DNA from: Paenibacillus daejeonensis DSM 15491
Lineage (GTDB): Bacteria > Bacillota > Bacilli > Paenibacillales > Paenibacillaceae
Direction: 5' to 3'
Assembly: GCF_000378385.1 (NCBI RefSeq)
Contig: NZ_KB899660.1
Location: forward strand, 124,001-188,000
Length of the DNA stretch: 64,000 bases
A model generated the notes under the pieces. It worked only from the letters and a program-made list of their open reading frames with translations. It did not search any database and was not told the DNA's origin. Positions 1 to 10,809 of the stretch are shown piece by piece. Numbering within the stretch: position 1 is the first letter of the stretch; every line of letters begins with the position of its first letter. A program made the position numbers and the translations under genes.

Positions 1-1109
1 GTCAGGACAGAGAATGCACGCGGGTCTTCACCGTACAGAGCTTTGGCTTCTTCCTGCGCATAATCCAGTGTATAGACATGCGGGAATTGCGGCCAAGGAT
101 TGTTGATGGCGTCGCGCTCCAGTGGAGCCTTGGCTACCGTACCGAATTGAGTGACAGATTTGCAGCCATGGCGCAATGCCGTCGCCACGCAGTCTGTACC
201 CGTATCGCCACCACCGATAACAATAACATTCTTATCTTTAGCAGAGATATAATTGCCGTCCTCCAGATTGGAGTCGAGATAGCTCTTAATTGTGCCGTTC
301 AGGTAGTCCATCGCCAGATGCACGCCGTTCAGCTCACGTCCCTCAATTGCTACTTCACGAGGCTTGGTTGCGCCGCCGCACAGAACGACAGCATCGAAAT
401 CTGCGACCAGCTGTGGTCCTTCGATATCTTTGCCAATCTCTGTGTTCGTCACAAACTCAATGCCCTCAGCTTCCAGGATATCGACGCGGCGTTGTACGAT
501 GCCCTTGTCCAGCTTCATGGTCGGGATACCGTAAGTCAGCAATCCACCGATGCGGTCCGCACGCTCATAGACCGTTACGGTGTGACCTGCTTTGTTCAGC
601 TGAGCGGCAGCAGCCAGTCCTGCAGGACCTGAGCCAACAACAGCAACACGCTTGCCTGTACGCATCTGCGGCGGGTTAGGAACAACCCAGCCTTCTTCAA
701 AGCCTTTGTCGATAATGGCTTGCTCAATGGACTTGATGGTGACCGGATCGCCGATCAGGCCTACCGTACAAGAGCCTTCACAAGGCGCCGGACATACACG
801 GCCAGTGAACTCGGGGAAGTTGTTCGTCTTGTGCAGACGGTCCAGCGCTTCCTTCCAGCGGCCGCGGTAGATCAGGTTGTTCCACTCGGGAATCAGGTTA
901 TTGACAGGACAGCCGGATACCGAACCAGCCAGCTCGATGCCAGTGTGACAGTATGGGGTACCGCAGTCCATACAGCGTGCGCCTTGCGTGCGCAGCTGTT
1001 CTTCCGACATATGAAGATGGAACTCTTCCCAGTCCTTGATCCGCTCCAGCGGGTCGCGGTCCACGGCGAGCTCGCGTTTATATTCCATAAATCCAGTTGG
1101 TGTAGACAT
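1..1109 (-). CDS. gltD: Glutamate synthase small subunit, 3' end cut by the window
   Basis: Partial gene. It starts at ATG 1109-1107 behind a GGAGG-type site and stays open to the left edge, so about 369 N-terminal residues are present. The beta subunit of NADPH-dependent glutamate synthase passes electrons from NADPH to the large subunit GltB, which makes glutamate from glutamine and 2-oxoglutarate. Seen in the translation: an N-terminal cysteine cluster ([10 protein letters not shown], then GCPVNN, then CPAPCEGSC) that holds iron-sulfur clusters in this family; a first dinucleotide fold ([12 protein letters not shown]); and a second ([10 protein letters not shown]). GltB would be expected nearby outside the window. 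No strong promoter was identified in the 148-bp gap before folA. Confidence 0.95.
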   Translation of the reverse strand, partial: MSTPTGFMEYKRELAVDRDPLERIKDWEEFHLHMSEEQLRTQGARCMDCGTPYCHTGIELAGSVSGCPVNNLIPEWNNLIYRGRWKEALDRLHKTNNFPEFTGRVCPAPCEGSCTVGLIGDPVTIKSIEQAIIDKGFEEGWVVPNPPQMRTGKRVAVVGSGPAGLAAAAQLNKAGHTVTVYERADRIGGLLTYGIPTMKLDKGIVQRRVDILEAEGIEFVTNTEIGKDIEGPQLVADFDAVVLCGGATKPREVAIEGRELNGVHLAMDYLNGTIKSYLDSNLEDGNYISAKDKNVIVIGGGDTGTDCVATALRHGCKSVTQFGTVAKAPLERDAINNPWPQFPHVYTLDYAQEEAKALYGEDPRAFSVL

Positions 1110-1257
1110 GATCGCTTTCCTCCATCCGTTAATGCGGGCCATGAGGCCTTACCGAACCTGCCGGTTTACACTATAATACAATATCCTAGCATGATTGTCC
1201 TTATAAAAAGAATGGATTATCCGCACAATCATTTGCACTGTGCTGCCATTGTTCGGA

Positions 1258-1755
1258 TCACAGCGAGGCAGCTGGCCGTCTGACGTACGTTGTATAATAG
1301 TAATCATAGGGATTCTTCTCATCGCGAATCCCCTTCTCGCGCAGCGCCTGCTCCCACTCGTTAGAATCAAACTCCGGGAAACGGGTATCGCCCTCGAAAT
1401 CCTCTTCAATCTCGGTCAGCAGCAGCCGGTCCGCATGCGGAAGAAACAAACGGTAAATCTGCTCCCCGCCAATAATCATCAGATCCTGTTCGCCATATTT
1501 CTCCAGAACCTCTTCCACGGTATGCACCACCTCGCAGCCTTCGCGGCTGAAGTCATCGCTGCGTGTGAGCACGATATTCCGGCGATTCTTGAGCGGGCCG
1601 CCAAACGATTCCAGCGTTTTGCGCCCCATCACCACCGTCGTTCCGGTCGTCATGCGCTTGAAATAAGCCATATCGTCCGGGATCCGCCACGGCAAATCGT
1701 TGTCGACACCGATCGTGCGGTTCCGGGCCATGGCTGCAATCATAGATATAGTCAT
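1258..1755 (-). CDS. folA: Dihydrofolate reductase
   Basis: 165 residues, the usual length for bacterial DHFR. It reduces 7,8-dihydrofolate to tetrahydrofolate with NADPH and is the target of trimethoprim. Recognisable elements are the N-terminal strand with IAAMARNRTIG, the substrate loop LPWRIPDD (Trp and the catalytic acidic residue), the cofactor motif VVMGRKTLES, and IIGGEQIY. The ATG at 1755 follows an AGGAGGG site. The gene lies 20 bp downstream of thyA on the same strand. This is a common pairing because ThyA is the reaction that oxidises the folate cofactor back to dihydrofolate. The two are probably co-transcribed. Confidence 0.97.
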   Translation of the reverse strand: MTISMIAAMARNRTIGVDNDLPWRIPDDMAYFKRMTTGTTVVMGRKTLESFGGPLKNRRNIVLTRSDDFSREGCEVVHTVEEVLEKYGEQDLMIIGGEQIYRLFLPHADRLLLTEIEEDFEGDTRFPEFDSNEWEQALREKGIRDEKNPYDYYYTTYVRRPAASL

Positions 1756-1775
1756 GTCGACCCCCTCCTAAGCTG

Positions 1776-2570
1776 TTAAACAGATACAGCTGCTTTTATT
1801 GTGGGATGATGCTCATAGCCAATCAGCTCAAAATCCTCGTAACGATAATCAAATATTGAATCCGGCTTGCGCTTAATGACCAGACGCGGCAGCGGCATGG
1901 GTTCACGAGTCAACTGCAGCTTCACTTGCTCCAAGTGATTCTGGTAGATATGAACATCTGCACCGGAATAGATCAGCTCTCCCGGCTCCAGATCGCATTG
2001 CTGGGCAAGCATATGGGTCAATAAGGCATACTGTGCCAGATTGAACGGCAGCCCGAGGAACGTGTCAGATGACCGCATATTAAACATGCACGACAGCTTG
2101 CCCTTAGACACATAGAACTGGAAGGTATAGTGGCACGGAGGCAGCTTCATACCCTCAATCTCGGAAACATTCCAGGCACTGACCAGGTGTCGGCGCGAGT
2201 TAGGGTTGTTCCGAATACTCTCGACCACATCTGCAATCTGATCGATCCGTTTGCCGTCTGGCGTTTCCCAGGCACGCCACTGCGAACCATAGACGGGGCC
2301 GAGATCACCGTTCTCATCCGCCCACTCGTTCCAGATCCGAACGCCATTTTCCTGCAAATAGCGCACATTCGTATCGCCGCTCAGAAACCACAGCAGCTCG
2401 TGAACAATCGATTTCATATGCACGCGTTTGGTCGTGACAATCGGGAACCCTTCCGACAAGTCATACCGCAATTGACGGCCAAATACGGAAATCGTCCCTG
2501 TGCCGGTGCGGTCGCCTCGCTCTTCGCCGTTCTCCAATATATCGTGGAGCAAATCAAGATACGATCTCAC
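1776..2570 (-). CDS. thyA: Thymidylate synthase (ThyA type)
   Basis: 264 residues, matching the short E. coli-type ThyA. It methylates dUMP to dTMP using methylene-tetrahydrofolate and yields dihydrofolate, which FolA downstream recycles. Visible motifs are the N-terminal DRTGTGT loop, the [11 protein letters not shown] segment, the catalytic cysteine in [12 protein letters not shown], the phosphate-binding RRHLVSAWN, and the dUMP-binding HIYQNHLEQ. First gene of a likely thyA-folA operon; the stop of the upstream pdhD lies about 170 bp away beyond a terminator-like hairpin. Confidence 0.98.
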   Translation of the reverse strand: MRSYLDLLHDILENGEERGDRTGTGTISVFGRQLRYDLSEGFPIVTTKRVHMKSIVHELLWFLSGDTNVRYLQENGVRIWNEWADENGDLGPVYGSQWRAWETPDGKRIDQIADVVESIRNNPNSRRHLVSAWNVSEIEGMKLPPCHYTFQFYVSKGKLSCMFNMRSSDTFLGLPFNLAQYALLTHMLAQQCDLEPGELIYSGADVHIYQNHLEQVKLQLTREPMPLPRLVIKRKPDSIFDYRYEDFELIGYEHHPTIKAAVSV

Positions 2571-2649
2571 ACGGACACCTCTCTATCTTCATACTCTTTT
2601 TATCATATCATAGATGGTTTGTTCCAGGCGACAACTTTCGCCCTGTATA

Positions 2650-2706
2650 CAACAATCCCCAAGCAGGAGAGACCGCTCAATGAGCCTGTCCGCACCTCTT
2701 GGGGAT
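2650..2706 (-). terminator. Possible terminator after pdhD
   Basis: Inverted repeat ATCCCCAAG / CTTGGGGAT with a long loop, followed on the minus strand by a weak T-containing tail (TGTTGT). It sits just downstream of the pdhD stop and before thyA. The weak U-tract makes it only a moderate call. Confidence 0.45.
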
Positions 2707-2739
2707 CCTGTTCATGTCACAAGCGACACGAAACAATTA

Positions 2740-4158
2740 TTACTTCTTAACGAAGGTATGAATTGGATGTCCAAGCGCTACCTCAGCAGCTTCCATAGAA
2801 ATCTCGCCGAGGGTTGGATGTGCATGGATCGTCAGCGCGATATCTTCGACGGTAGCACCCATTTCGATCGCCAGACCCAGCTCAGCGATCAGATTGGAGG
2901 CTTCGATACCGGCAATTTGTGCACCGAGCACCAAACCATTGTCGGCATCGGAGACGATTTTCACGAAGCCATCCGTAGCATTAAGCGACAATGCACGGCC
3001 GTTGATGTTGAACGGGAAGCGGCCGATCTTCACATTGTGGCCTTTTTCCTTGGCTTCCTTCTCGCTGTAGCCTACGCTGGCACACTCTGGATCCGAGAAT
3101 ACAACCAGCGGAATGCATTTATAATCGATTTTGCTAGGCAGGCCAGCGATTGACTCAGCGGCTACCTTAGCTTCATAAGAAGATTTGTGAGCAAGCGCAG
3201 GTCCAGCCACGATATCACCGATCGCATAGATATGCGGGATGTTCGTGCGGCCTTGATCGTCGACTTCAATGAAGCCGCGCTCGTTCATTTTGATGTTGAT
3301 CAGGTCCAGACCCAGCTCGCCATCTGTATTCGGGCGACGGCCTACAGTAACCAGCAAGTAGTCTGCAGTCACCTGTTTCTCTTCCTCACCAACGGTGTAG
3401 CTCAGCGTCACTTCCTTGTCGGATTGCTCTGCGCTGTTGGCTTTGGCGCCTGTAACAATCTCAACGCCTTGGCCTTTGAGCTTCTTCTCAACCAGTTTGG
3501 ACATCTCGCCGTCAAAACCAGCCAGAATGCTATCCAGACCTTCAATGACAGTCACCTTGGTGCCGAACTTGGAGTACATTTGACCCAGCTCGATGCCGAT
3601 ATAACCGCCGCCAACGACGATCATGCTCTTCGGAACTTCAGGCAGGGACAACGCTTCGGTCGAGGAGATGATCCGTCCGCCAAACGGGAACGGCTTCAGC
3701 TCGATTGGACGCGAACCGGTTGCGATGATGCAGTTCTTGAAGCGATAACGCGGCGACTCTTGGTCATTAAATACACGCGCTTCGTTTTCGTTGATGAACA
3801 TCACTTCACCGTTGAAATAATCGATTTTGTTGGCTTTCAGCAAGGAAGCTACGCCGCCAGTCAATTTCTTCACGACGCCGTTTTTGAAGTCCTGTACTTT
3901 ACCAAAGTCGACTTTAACCTTGCCCGCATCGATACCGATCTCGGATGCATGAGAGATCGATTCGTACTGGTGAGCAGCGGAGATCAGGGCTTTGGACGGG
4001 ATACAGCCAACGTTCAGACAAACGCCGCCCACTTTTTCTTTGTCAACCACAAGTACTTTTTGTCCAAGCTGCGAAGCACGGATAGCAGCGGTATATCCGC
4101 CAGGACCGGCCCCGATTACTAATGTGTCAATATCCAGGGAAGCATCACCTACTACCAT
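2740..4158 (-). CDS. pdhD: Dihydrolipoyl dehydrogenase, E3 of the pyruvate dehydrogenase complex
   Basis: 472 residues, full length. This flavoprotein reoxidises the dihydrolipoyl arm of E2 and reduces NAD+. The N-terminal FAD fold GAGPGGYTAA is followed by the redox-active disulfide GGVCLNVGCIPSK. A central NAD fold (VVGGGYIGIELG) follows, then the second FAD contact (YAIGDIVAGPALAHKS), and the C-terminal His-Glu pair sits in AIEMGATVEDIALTIHAHPTLGE. The ATG at 4158 follows GGAGGTG. The gene lies 4 bp downstream of pdhC, so it is the last gene of the pdhABCD operon. Confidence 0.97.
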   Translation of the reverse strand: MVVGDASLDIDTLVIGAGPGGYTAAIRASQLGQKVLVVDKEKVGGVCLNVGCIPSKALISAAHQYESISHASEIGIDAGKVKVDFGKVQDFKNGVVKKLTGGVASLLKANKIDYFNGEVMFINENEARVFNDQESPRYRFKNCIIATGSRPIELKPFPFGGRIISSTEALSLPEVPKSMIVVGGGYIGIELGQMYSKFGTKVTVIEGLDSILAGFDGEMSKLVEKKLKGQGVEIVTGAKANSAEQSDKEVTLSYTVGEEEKQVTADYLLVTVGRRPNTDGELGLDLINIKMNERGFIEVDDQGRTNIPHIYAIGDIVAGPALAHKSSYEAKVAAESIAGLPSKIDYKCIPLVVFSDPECASVGYSEKEAKEKGHNVKIGRFPFNINGRALSLNATDGFVKIVSDADNGLVLGAQIAGIEASNLIAELGLAIEMGATVEDIALTIHAHPTLGEISMEAAEVALGHPIHTFVKK

Positions 4159-4162
4159 GGTA

Positions 4163-5485
4163 TTACACCTCCATTACGAGCAGCTCGGGATCAGCGAGCA
4201 GTCGTTTGATATAGTTCATGCAGTTTTGAGCTGTAGCACCATCGATGAGACGGTGGTCGAAGCTGAGCGACAGCGCCATAACCGGAGCCGCAACGATCTC
4301 GCCGTTTTTCACGACTGGCTTCTCGGAAATGCGGCCTGTACCCAGAATTGCAACCTCAGGGAAGTTGATGACCGGCGTGAAGAACATACCGCCAGCGGAA
4401 CCGATATTGGAAATCGTCATGGTGCCGCCCTTCATTTCATTAGGGGCCAGCTTGCCATCACGTGCTTTCACTGCCAGATCCATAATGTCGGCTGCAATCA
4501 TCCAGATGCTCTTACGATCGGCATCATGAACAACCGGTACAACCAGGCCATTGTCGGTATCTGCAGCAATACCAATGTTGTAGTACTTCTTGTACACGAT
4601 CTCCTGATTCGCTTCGTCGAGCGTGGAGTTCATGATTGGGTATTCACGCAGCGCAGCCACGAGTGCCTTCACGATGAAAGGCAGGTACGTCAGCTTAACG
4701 CCTTTTTTCTCAGCCAGCGGTTTGCCTTTGGTACGCAGCTCAACCAGTGCGCTGACATCGACTTCGTCCATGATGGTAACGTGCGGTGCCGTGTAGACCG
4801 ATTTGGACATCGCGCTAGCGATGACTTTGCGGATGCCTTTGAACGGTACGCGCTCTTCTGGACGGTCGCCTTGAACAGCAACTGCAGCCGGCTTGGACTC
4901 ACCTTTGCTTGCCGCAGCAGCTTCTGGTGCTTTCTCTTCAGCTGCTCCACCCTCGGAGAACTGATCGATATCCTCACGAGTGATACGACCGTTTTTGCCG
5001 GTGCCTTTTACTTTGGAGAGCTCGACGCCCTTCTCGCGGCCATACTTGCGTACGCTAGGCGTAGCCAGTACAAGTGCTTTGTCACCAGCATCGTCAGATT
5101 CGCTCTTGTCAGAGGAACCGTCTACTTTGTCAGCAGAGGCAGTCTTGGACCCTTCAGCGTCAGGCAGCTCGGTTTCTTCCGGCTTCTTCGCTTCGTCTGG
5201 CGCAGAATCGGATTCGGATGCAGGTGTCTGATCCGGCACGTCGCCTTCTGCGTCGATGATCGCTACTACGTCGCCAACATGGCAGACCTGGCCGTCCTTC
5301 ACAAGAACCTCCAGCACCTTGCCCTCTACAGGACACGGAACTTCAACGATCGCTTTATCGTTCTGGACGTCCATAATAATATCTTCATCGGTAACTGTAT
5401 CGCCTGGCTTGATGTGGATCTTGACGATCTCACCTTCATGCAGGCCTTCTCCGAGTTCTGGGAACCGGTATTCGAATTTGGCCAC
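4163..5485 (-). CDS. pdhC: Dihydrolipoyllysine acetyltransferase, E2 of pyruvate dehydrogenase
   Basis: About 440 residues. E2 forms the core of the complex and moves the acetyl group from E1 to coenzyme A on a swinging lipoyl arm. There is one lipoyl domain at the N terminus (attachment Lys in QNDKAIVEV), then an acidic Ser/Asp/Glu-rich linker. A peripheral-subunit-binding domain follows ([13 protein letters not shown] ... [13 protein letters not shown]), then a second Ala/Lys/Glu-rich linker and the catalytic domain ending with the active-site motif [10 protein letters not shown] chose the GTG at 5485 because a perfect AAGGAGGT lies 7 nt upstream and the protein then begins directly with the lipoyl fold. 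An upstream ATG at 5518 would add 11 unrelated residues. The 228-bp gap to pdhB contains a long palindromic repeat. Confidence 0.95.
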   Translation of the reverse strand: MAKFEYRFPELGEGLHEGEIVKIHIKPGDTVTDEDIIMDVQNDKAIVEVPCPVEGKVLEVLVKDGQVCHVGDVVAIIDAEGDVPDQTPASESDSAPDEAKKPEETELPDAEGSKTASADKVDGSSDKSESDDAGDKALVLATPSVRKYGREKGVELSKVKGTGKNGRITREDIDQFSEGGAAEEKAPEAAAASKGESKPAAVAVQGDRPEERVPFKGIRKVIASAMSKSVYTAPHVTIMDEVDVSALVELRTKGKPLAEKKGVKLTYLPFIVKALVAALREYPIMNSTLDEANQEIVYKKYYNIGIAADTDNGLVVPVVHDADRKSIWMIAADIMDLAVKARDGKLAPNEMKGGTMTISNIGSAGGMFFTPVINFPEVAILGTGRISEKPVVKNGEIVAAPVMALSLSFDHRLIDGATAQNCMNYIKRLLADPELLVMEV

Positions 5486-5524
5486 CTGGATTACCTCCTT
5501 ACTAAATTGTGCAAGCATTTGCTC

Positions 5525-5686
5525 GCATAGTGAGATAACCGCCTGCGCGGGCCGGATCGTCCCTCCGATCGCTGTTGTCCCCAGATTTATCGAATAGATA
5601 ACCCCTATATAGGGGTAAATCCGGGGACAAAGGCGAGCGCTGCGCTTCTCCGGGACGCTCCGCCCTCTTCGGCTCCACTCACTATG
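5525..5686. repeat. Long palindromic intergenic element, copy 1 (between pdhC and pdhB)
   Basis: A roughly 162-bp imperfect palindrome. Outer arms CATAGTGAG (5525-5533) and CTCACTATG (5678-5686) pair. Inner arms GGGCCGGATCGTCCC and GGGACGCTCCGCCC pair. The core pairs CGCTGTTGTCCCCAGATTT with AAATCCGGGGACAAAGGCG around the small palindrome ACCCCTATATAGGGGT. A related element lies at 17828-17991. No open reading frame of note. Transcription of the pdh operon must pass through it, so it would form a large hairpin in the mRNA between pdhB and pdhC. Confidence 0.75.
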
Positions 5687-5713
5687 ATAGCAATATCAAA
5701 CCATTTTCATTTT

Positions 5714-6691
5714 CTAGAATTCCAACGTTTTGTTAACCGCAGCGATGATACGCTTTGGCGATGGGAGCCAGGCGTCTTCGATCTGGGCGAACGGATAGAC
5801 AGTGTCTGGTCCGGCAACGCGGAGTACGGGTGCTTCGAGGTGCAGGATCGCCTTCTCATTGATCTGGGCGATAACTTCGGCAGCGATGCCGGAAGTCTTC
5901 TGGGCTTCCTGTACAACGATGGCACGGTTTGTTTTCTGGATGGAAGCAATGATGGTGTCGATGTCCAGCGGCATCAGGGTGCGCAGGTCGATAACCTCGG
6001 CTTTGACGCCGGATTTTTCGAGCTCTTCTGCAGCCTTGACTGCTGTGTGAACCATCATGCCGTAAGCCAGAATGGTGATGTCGCTGCCTTCGCGAACGAC
6101 ATTGGCCTTGCCGATTTCAACGGTGTAATCTTCTTCCGGCACGTCGGCACGGAACGCATGGTACAAGTTAAGATGCTCCATGAAGAATACCGGATCATTG
6201 TCGCGGATCGCGGAGATCAGGAGACCTTTGGCGTCATAAGGATTGGATGGAATGACGACTTTGATACCTGGCGTCTGTACAGCCAGACCTTCCAGGGAAT
6301 CGGTATGCAGCTCAGCTGCTTTAACGCCACCGCCGAACGGTGTGCGGAATACGATCGGTGCATTGTAACGGCCGCCAGAGCGGAACCGCATACGAGCAGC
6401 TTGGACGAACATTTGGTCCAGTGCTTCATAGATGAAGCCGACAAATTGAATCTCGGCAACCGGGCGGAAGCCCTGGATACCCATGCCTACAGCCAGACCG
6501 CCGATTGCGGATTCAGCCAGCGGCGTATCGAATACGCGCTCTTCGCCAAACTCTGCCTGCAGTCCTTCGGTAGCGCGGAATACGCCGCCGACCTTGCCTA
6601 CGTCTTCGCCGAATACCAAAACGTTAGGATCCTTTTTGAGCTCGACGCGCATTGCGTCGCGGATCGCTTCTTTCATATTCATTTGAGCCAT
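5714..6691 (-). CDS. pdhB: Pyruvate dehydrogenase E1 component, beta subunit
   Basis: 325 residues, typical for E1-beta of the alpha2beta2 type. Together with PdhA it decarboxylates pyruvate on thiamine diphosphate and acetylates the E2 lipoyl arm. Family features seen are the N-terminal [10 protein letters not shown] helix, [16 protein letters not shown], the GxAxGMxxxGxRPxxEIQF segment ([16 protein letters not shown]), and the C-terminal ESHK-like region ([14 protein letters not shown]). It is followed 15 bp upstream by pdhA and belongs to the same transcript. Confidence 0.97.
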   Translation of the reverse strand: MAQMNMKEAIRDAMRVELKKDPNVLVFGEDVGKVGGVFRATEGLQAEFGEERVFDTPLAESAIGGLAVGMGIQGFRPVAEIQFVGFIYEALDQMFVQAARMRFRSGGRYNAPIVFRTPFGGGVKAAELHTDSLEGLAVQTPGIKVVIPSNPYDAKGLLISAIRDNDPVFFMEHLNLYHAFRADVPEEDYTVEIGKANVVREGSDITILAYGMMVHTAVKAAEELEKSGVKAEVIDLRTLMPLDIDTIIASIQKTNRAIVVQEAQKTSGIAAEVIAQINEKAILHLEAPVLRVAGPDTVYPFAQIEDAWLPSPKRIIAAVNKTLEF

Positions 6692-6706
6692 GATCGCTGG
6701 TTCCTC

Positions 6707-7807
<1,101 letters not shown>

Positions 7808-7829
7808 CTAATTCCGCTGTTATAGAATT

Positions 7830-7859
7830 ATTATAACCCTGTTTACCGAAAATGGTCAA
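7830..7859 (-). promoter_or_regulatory. Sigma-A promoter of the pdhABCD operon
   Basis: On the minus strand, TTGACC (7859-7854), an 18-nt spacer and TATAAT (7835-7830). It lies about 55 bp upstream of the pdhA start. The rest of the 280-bp gap up to the esterase gene holds a weak plus-strand candidate (TTGACG at 7897, TATAAT at 7923, spacer 20) and no further gene. Confidence 0.8.
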
Positions 7860-8054
7860 AGCAAAATTCGAAAAAACCGTTGTTTTTTCTAAACTTTTGA
7901 CGAATTTGAGGTCAACAATGTTTATAATACAGCTTCACGAAACATGTATAACAGATTGGTACAACTTCACTAAAAATTCACGAATGGCGCATGTTTCCTC
8001 CCTATTGTTTACCCATCGCCCATGCAAACCATTCATAGGAAAGGGAGATTACGA

Positions 8055-8801
8055 ATGAGTGAGAATCCAGTAAAACGCACCATCCTTAAAGATGCAGTAA
8101 CCTCTACCCATCTTATAGAAGGAGAAAGAGGACTTCGTCTGTATCTACCGCCCGGCTATAATGAGATTCTTAGTTACCCGGTCATCTATTGTCAGGACGG
8201 CGAAGACTTTTTCAATTTTGGCCGGATCGCTACCCAGGCACATGCCATGATCCTGGATGGTGATCTGGAGCCGCTAATCATCGTCGGCGTCGACGTGGAC
8301 AAATCGGTTCGAACAGACGAGTATGCGCCAGATGGTGAGCGCCATGAGGCTTATGTACGGTTTTTTGTGGAGGAGATGATCCCCTACGTCGCTTCCAAAT
8401 ATGCGGTACGCTCTGAAGCTGATCAGATGCTGCTTGCCGGTGATTCACTCGGAGGAACAGCAAGCCTTCATATTGCGCTTAGCTATCCTGGCAAGTTCAA
8501 GTATCTGCTCTCTCTATCCGGCGCATTCTACCCGGCCTCGCGCAATATCGTTGCTGCCATGCCGCCAGGTTCACTGGAGTGGCTGAATGCCTACATGCTG
8601 GTCGGCCTGCAGGAGGATGCCTTCGAGACCGACCGCGGCATTTACGATTTCGTTGCGCTGAACCGATCCATGAAGCAATTGCTTACGGATAGGGGAGCAG
8701 AGCTTGTCTACCATGAGAAGGACGGCAAGCATGTCTGGGGATTCTGGCAGCAGGAGGTCCCTGCCGCTCTGACCTGGTTCAACGAACAAGCGTTGACTTG
8801 A
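8055..8801 (+). CDS. Alpha/beta hydrolase, putative esterase (Esterase_D/Fes family)
   Basis: 248 residues from ATG 8055, which follows AGGAAAGGGAG. An earlier in-frame ATG at 8022 has no ribosome site. The protein looks like the cytosolic putative esterases related to enterochelin esterase and esterase D. It has a YLPPGYN strand near residue 30, the nucleophile elbow GDSLGGT with Ser131, and a late His in DGKHVWGFW that could complete the triad. No signal peptide, so a cytoplasmic enzyme is likely. The substrate cannot be read from the sequence. It stands alone on the plus strand and its last 23 bp overlap the convergent phosphatase gene. Confidence 0.85.
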   Translation: MSENPVKRTILKDAVTSTHLIEGERGLRLYLPPGYNEILSYPVIYCQDGEDFFNFGRIATQAHAMILDGDLEPLIIVGVDVDKSVRTDEYAPDGERHEAYVRFFVEEMIPYVASKYAVRSEADQMLLAGDSLGGTASLHIALSYPGKFKYLLSLSGAFYPASRNIVAAMPPGSLEWLNAYMLVGLQEDAFETDRGIYDFVALNRSMKQLLTDRGAELVYHEKDGKHVWGFWQQEVPAALTWFNEQALT

Positions 8802-9258
8802 TCCGCTCAAGCAGAATGTCACAGCCCGCCTCCACCATTTCGTACACTTCCTCAAAATTGCCGCTATAATAGGGGTCCGGCACATCCGGCACGCCCCGCT
8901 CCGGGAGCAGCTCCATGAACGTCAGCACCTGGGGGCGTCCGGGCGGGTCGCCTGCCGGCAGCCACTGCGCGATGTCGGCCTTGTTGCGGTTGTCCATACA
9001 TACGATGTAATCATAGTCGCTGTAATCCGACTCGCGGAACTGTCTGGCGAGCATGCCGTCCCAGCCGATTCCGTGCTGTTGAAGCAGCGTTTGCGTACCA
9101 GCGTGGGGCGGCTTGCCCAAATGCCAGTCGCCTGTACCTGCGGAGTCGGAGACAACCTCTCGTTCCAATCCGGCTTTGTTAATCTTGTCCCGGAATACCG
9201 CTTCCGCCATTGGAGAACGGCAGATATTGCCAAGGCAAACGAATAATACGTGAATCAT
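8779..9258 (-). CDS. Low-molecular-weight protein-tyrosine phosphatase (YfkJ type)
   Basis: 159 residues. The P-loop CLGNICRS supplies the catalytic Cys8 and Arg14 (C-x5-R), and the general acid lies in VPDPYYSG near residue 124. Family knowledge: the arginine phosphatase YwlE carries Thr at the position that here is Ile (GNIC), so this reads as a tyrosine rather than an arginine phosphatase. It resembles B. subtilis YfkJ closely, including the GNFEEV tail motif. It overlaps the next upstream gene by 4 bp, so translation may be coupled. Confidence 0.9.
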   Translation of the reverse strand: MIHVLFVCLGNICRSPMAEAVFRDKINKAGLEREVVSDSAGTGDWHLGKPPHAGTQTLLQQHGIGWDGMLARQFRESDYSDYDYIVCMDNRNKADIAQWLPAGDPPGRPQVLTFMELLPERGVPDVPDPYYSGNFEEVYEMVEAGCDILLERIKSTLVR

Positions 9259-9929
9259 CGGTTTTTCTCCTTCTTGCTGCGCCTGATTACAGCCCGCTTC
9301 GGCTCGGGAATGCCTGCCTCAAGCCGGAGCGACCGCTTCGGCAGCTTCCACTTGTAGTATACCGAGAGCATGCGCATTGTAATAATAAACATGAACAGAA
9401 TAAGCAGCTGCACAGGAGTCTCGAACCATCCGAGTCCTATTCCTAATCCACCTAGCATCGCCCAAACCGCATAGATTTCTTCACGCAGCACCAGCGGTTT
9501 GCGCCCGGCCAGCAGATCGCGAATCATCCCCCCGCCGATACCTGTGAGCATCGCAGCAACCATGACCGCACTAAGAGGCACATCCATACGGACTGCAGCC
9601 AACGCGCCCTGAATGGCGAACGCAGACAGTCCGATCGCATCGAAGAATACTTCTCCGCGTTTCCATTTGAGAATCCATTTGGCTGGCATGAGAAAGAACA
9701 ACGTCATGGCGATGATCGCTGTTTTGAGAAACAATCCCTGATTCCAAAGGCTGGTGATCGGCACGCCGATCAGCAGGTTGCGAACAACACCTCCGCCGAA
9801 AGCGGTGACATATCCGAGCACGAAGACGCCCAAAATGTCATACTCCTCTTCCATGGCAACAAATGCGCCACTGACAGCAAATGCTATCGTTCCAATAATA
9901 CTGAACCAACTGAAAATATCCAAATCCAT
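9255..9929 (-). CDS. TRIC-type cation channel family membrane protein (UPF0126, YvgT-like)
   Basis: About 224 residues with some seven hydrophobic segments forming two repeats. Each repeat carries the family signature: AFGGGVVRNLLIGV in the first and GIGGGMIRDLLAGR in the second. These glycine-rich kinked helices line the pore in bacterial TRIC homologues. The track-length frame would allow an upstream start at 10052, but the segment before residue 42 is basic and not membrane-like. GAGGG directly precedes ATG 9929, and a TTG at 9923 has better spacing, so the true start is one of these two. The transported ion is not certain. It overlaps the phosphatase gene by 4 bp. Confidence 0.85.
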   Translation of the reverse strand: MDLDIFSWFSIIGTIAFAVSGAFVAMEEEYDILGVFVLGYVTAFGGGVVRNLLIGVPITSLWNQGLFLKTAIIAMTLFFLMPAKWILKWKRGEVFFDAIGLSAFAIQGALAAVRMDVPLSAVMVAAMLTGIGGGMIRDLLAGRKPLVLREEIYAVWAMLGGLGIGLGWFETPVQLLILFMFIITMRMLSVYYKWKLPKRSLRLEAGIPEPKRAVIRRSKKEKNR

Positions 9930-10125
9930 CCCTCGTATTGCCCCGCTTCCTCTGGTAGGGCTGCACGCCCTAATCTTGCGCGCATGCTGTCCAATTCTGT
10001 CATTTCCCATTGTAGTGATAAGTCCCCTGCAGTGCAAGACTTGATGTTGCACAGCTGTCTGGTCAAATCCTATGTCCAGCCATTATACTTATAGAAACAA
10101 TTACTTATAGAGAGGATGATCATTC

Positions 10126-10809
10126 GTGCCCTTGAATCGACGTGCAGTCATTTTTACAGGCGGTGAATTGGGATATTGGGCTCTCAAATTGCTGCGGCAG
10201 GATGACTTCCTGATTGGCGCAGACAGCGGCGCCCTGTATCTGATCCGCAACAACCATCGTCCTAATCTGGCCATCGGCGATTTCGATTCTGTCAGCAACA
10301 CCGAACTTACATACATCCGAGAGGGCAGTCATCAGACCGTTGCTGTTGATCCCATCGACAAAAATCATACCGATACCGAATTGGCATTCCTCCGGGCGAT
10401 TGAAATGGAACCTACCGAAATCCTGCTTCTTGGTGCGCTAGGCGGACGCTTGGATCATACGCTTGCCAACCTCCATCTGCTCGTACAGGCTCACCATAAC
10501 GGTATCCCTGCCGCCATCGCGGATGAGTATCAGCGTATTCAACTCGTTACGGATCATGCTGAAATCACTGCCGACCAATACAGCTATGTCTCCTTGCTCC
10601 CACTGACTCCAGAGGTGAGGGGCATCCATCTGCACGGGTTTGAATATCCGCTCTCGGATGCCGTCCTCACGATGGGTCAGTCACTAGGCATTAGTAATCA
10701 GCTCATCTCACCTCATGGCGAAATTGAAGTCGGTGAGGGCTGGCTGCTCGTCATTCAATCCAGCGATGCCCCGCTCGGCACTTCTTCAGCCGCTAGATCC
10801 AGAGCCTAG
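10126..10809 (+). CDS. thiN: Thiamine pyrophosphokinase
   Basis: 227 residues from GTG 10126 with AGAGGATG upstream. It converts thiamine to thiamine diphosphate, the cofactor of PdhAB encoded nearby. Family motifs are GADSGALYLI, the Asp-rich IGDFDSV, KNHTDTELAF (ATP and magnesium binding) and LLGALGGRLDHTLAN. A C-terminal beta region binds thiamine in this family. The C-terminal tail after residue 215 is short and Ser/Ala rich. A weak promoter may lie upstream (TATACT at 10084-10089). The stop overlaps by 4 bp the stop of the convergent MutS2-like gene. Confidence 0.93.
   Translation: MPLNRRAVIFTGGELGYWALKLLRQDDFLIGADSGALYLIRNNHRPNLAIGDFDSVSNTELTYIREGSHQTVAVDPIDKNHTDTELAFLRAIEMEPTEILLLGALGGRLDHTLANLHLLVQAHHNGIPAAIADEYQRIQLVTDHAEITADQYSYVSLLPLTPEVRGIHLHGFEYPLSDAVLTMGQSLGISNQLISPHGEIEVGEGWLLVIQSSDAPLGTSSAARSRA

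Noticed and set aside
78-1283. Several plus-strand frames at the left edge
   Set aside because: They lie opposite the gltD 5' part, which is confirmed by its cysteine cluster and two nucleotide folds.
3992-5530. 512-codon plus-strand frame opposite pdhC and the start of pdhD
   Set aside because: Antisense shadow; composition rich in Cys, Phe and Arg with no motif.
7852-8058. 68-codon plus-strand frame before the esterase
   Set aside because: It covers the pdh promoter and a possible esterase promoter, has no ribosome site, and its end overlaps the true esterase start.
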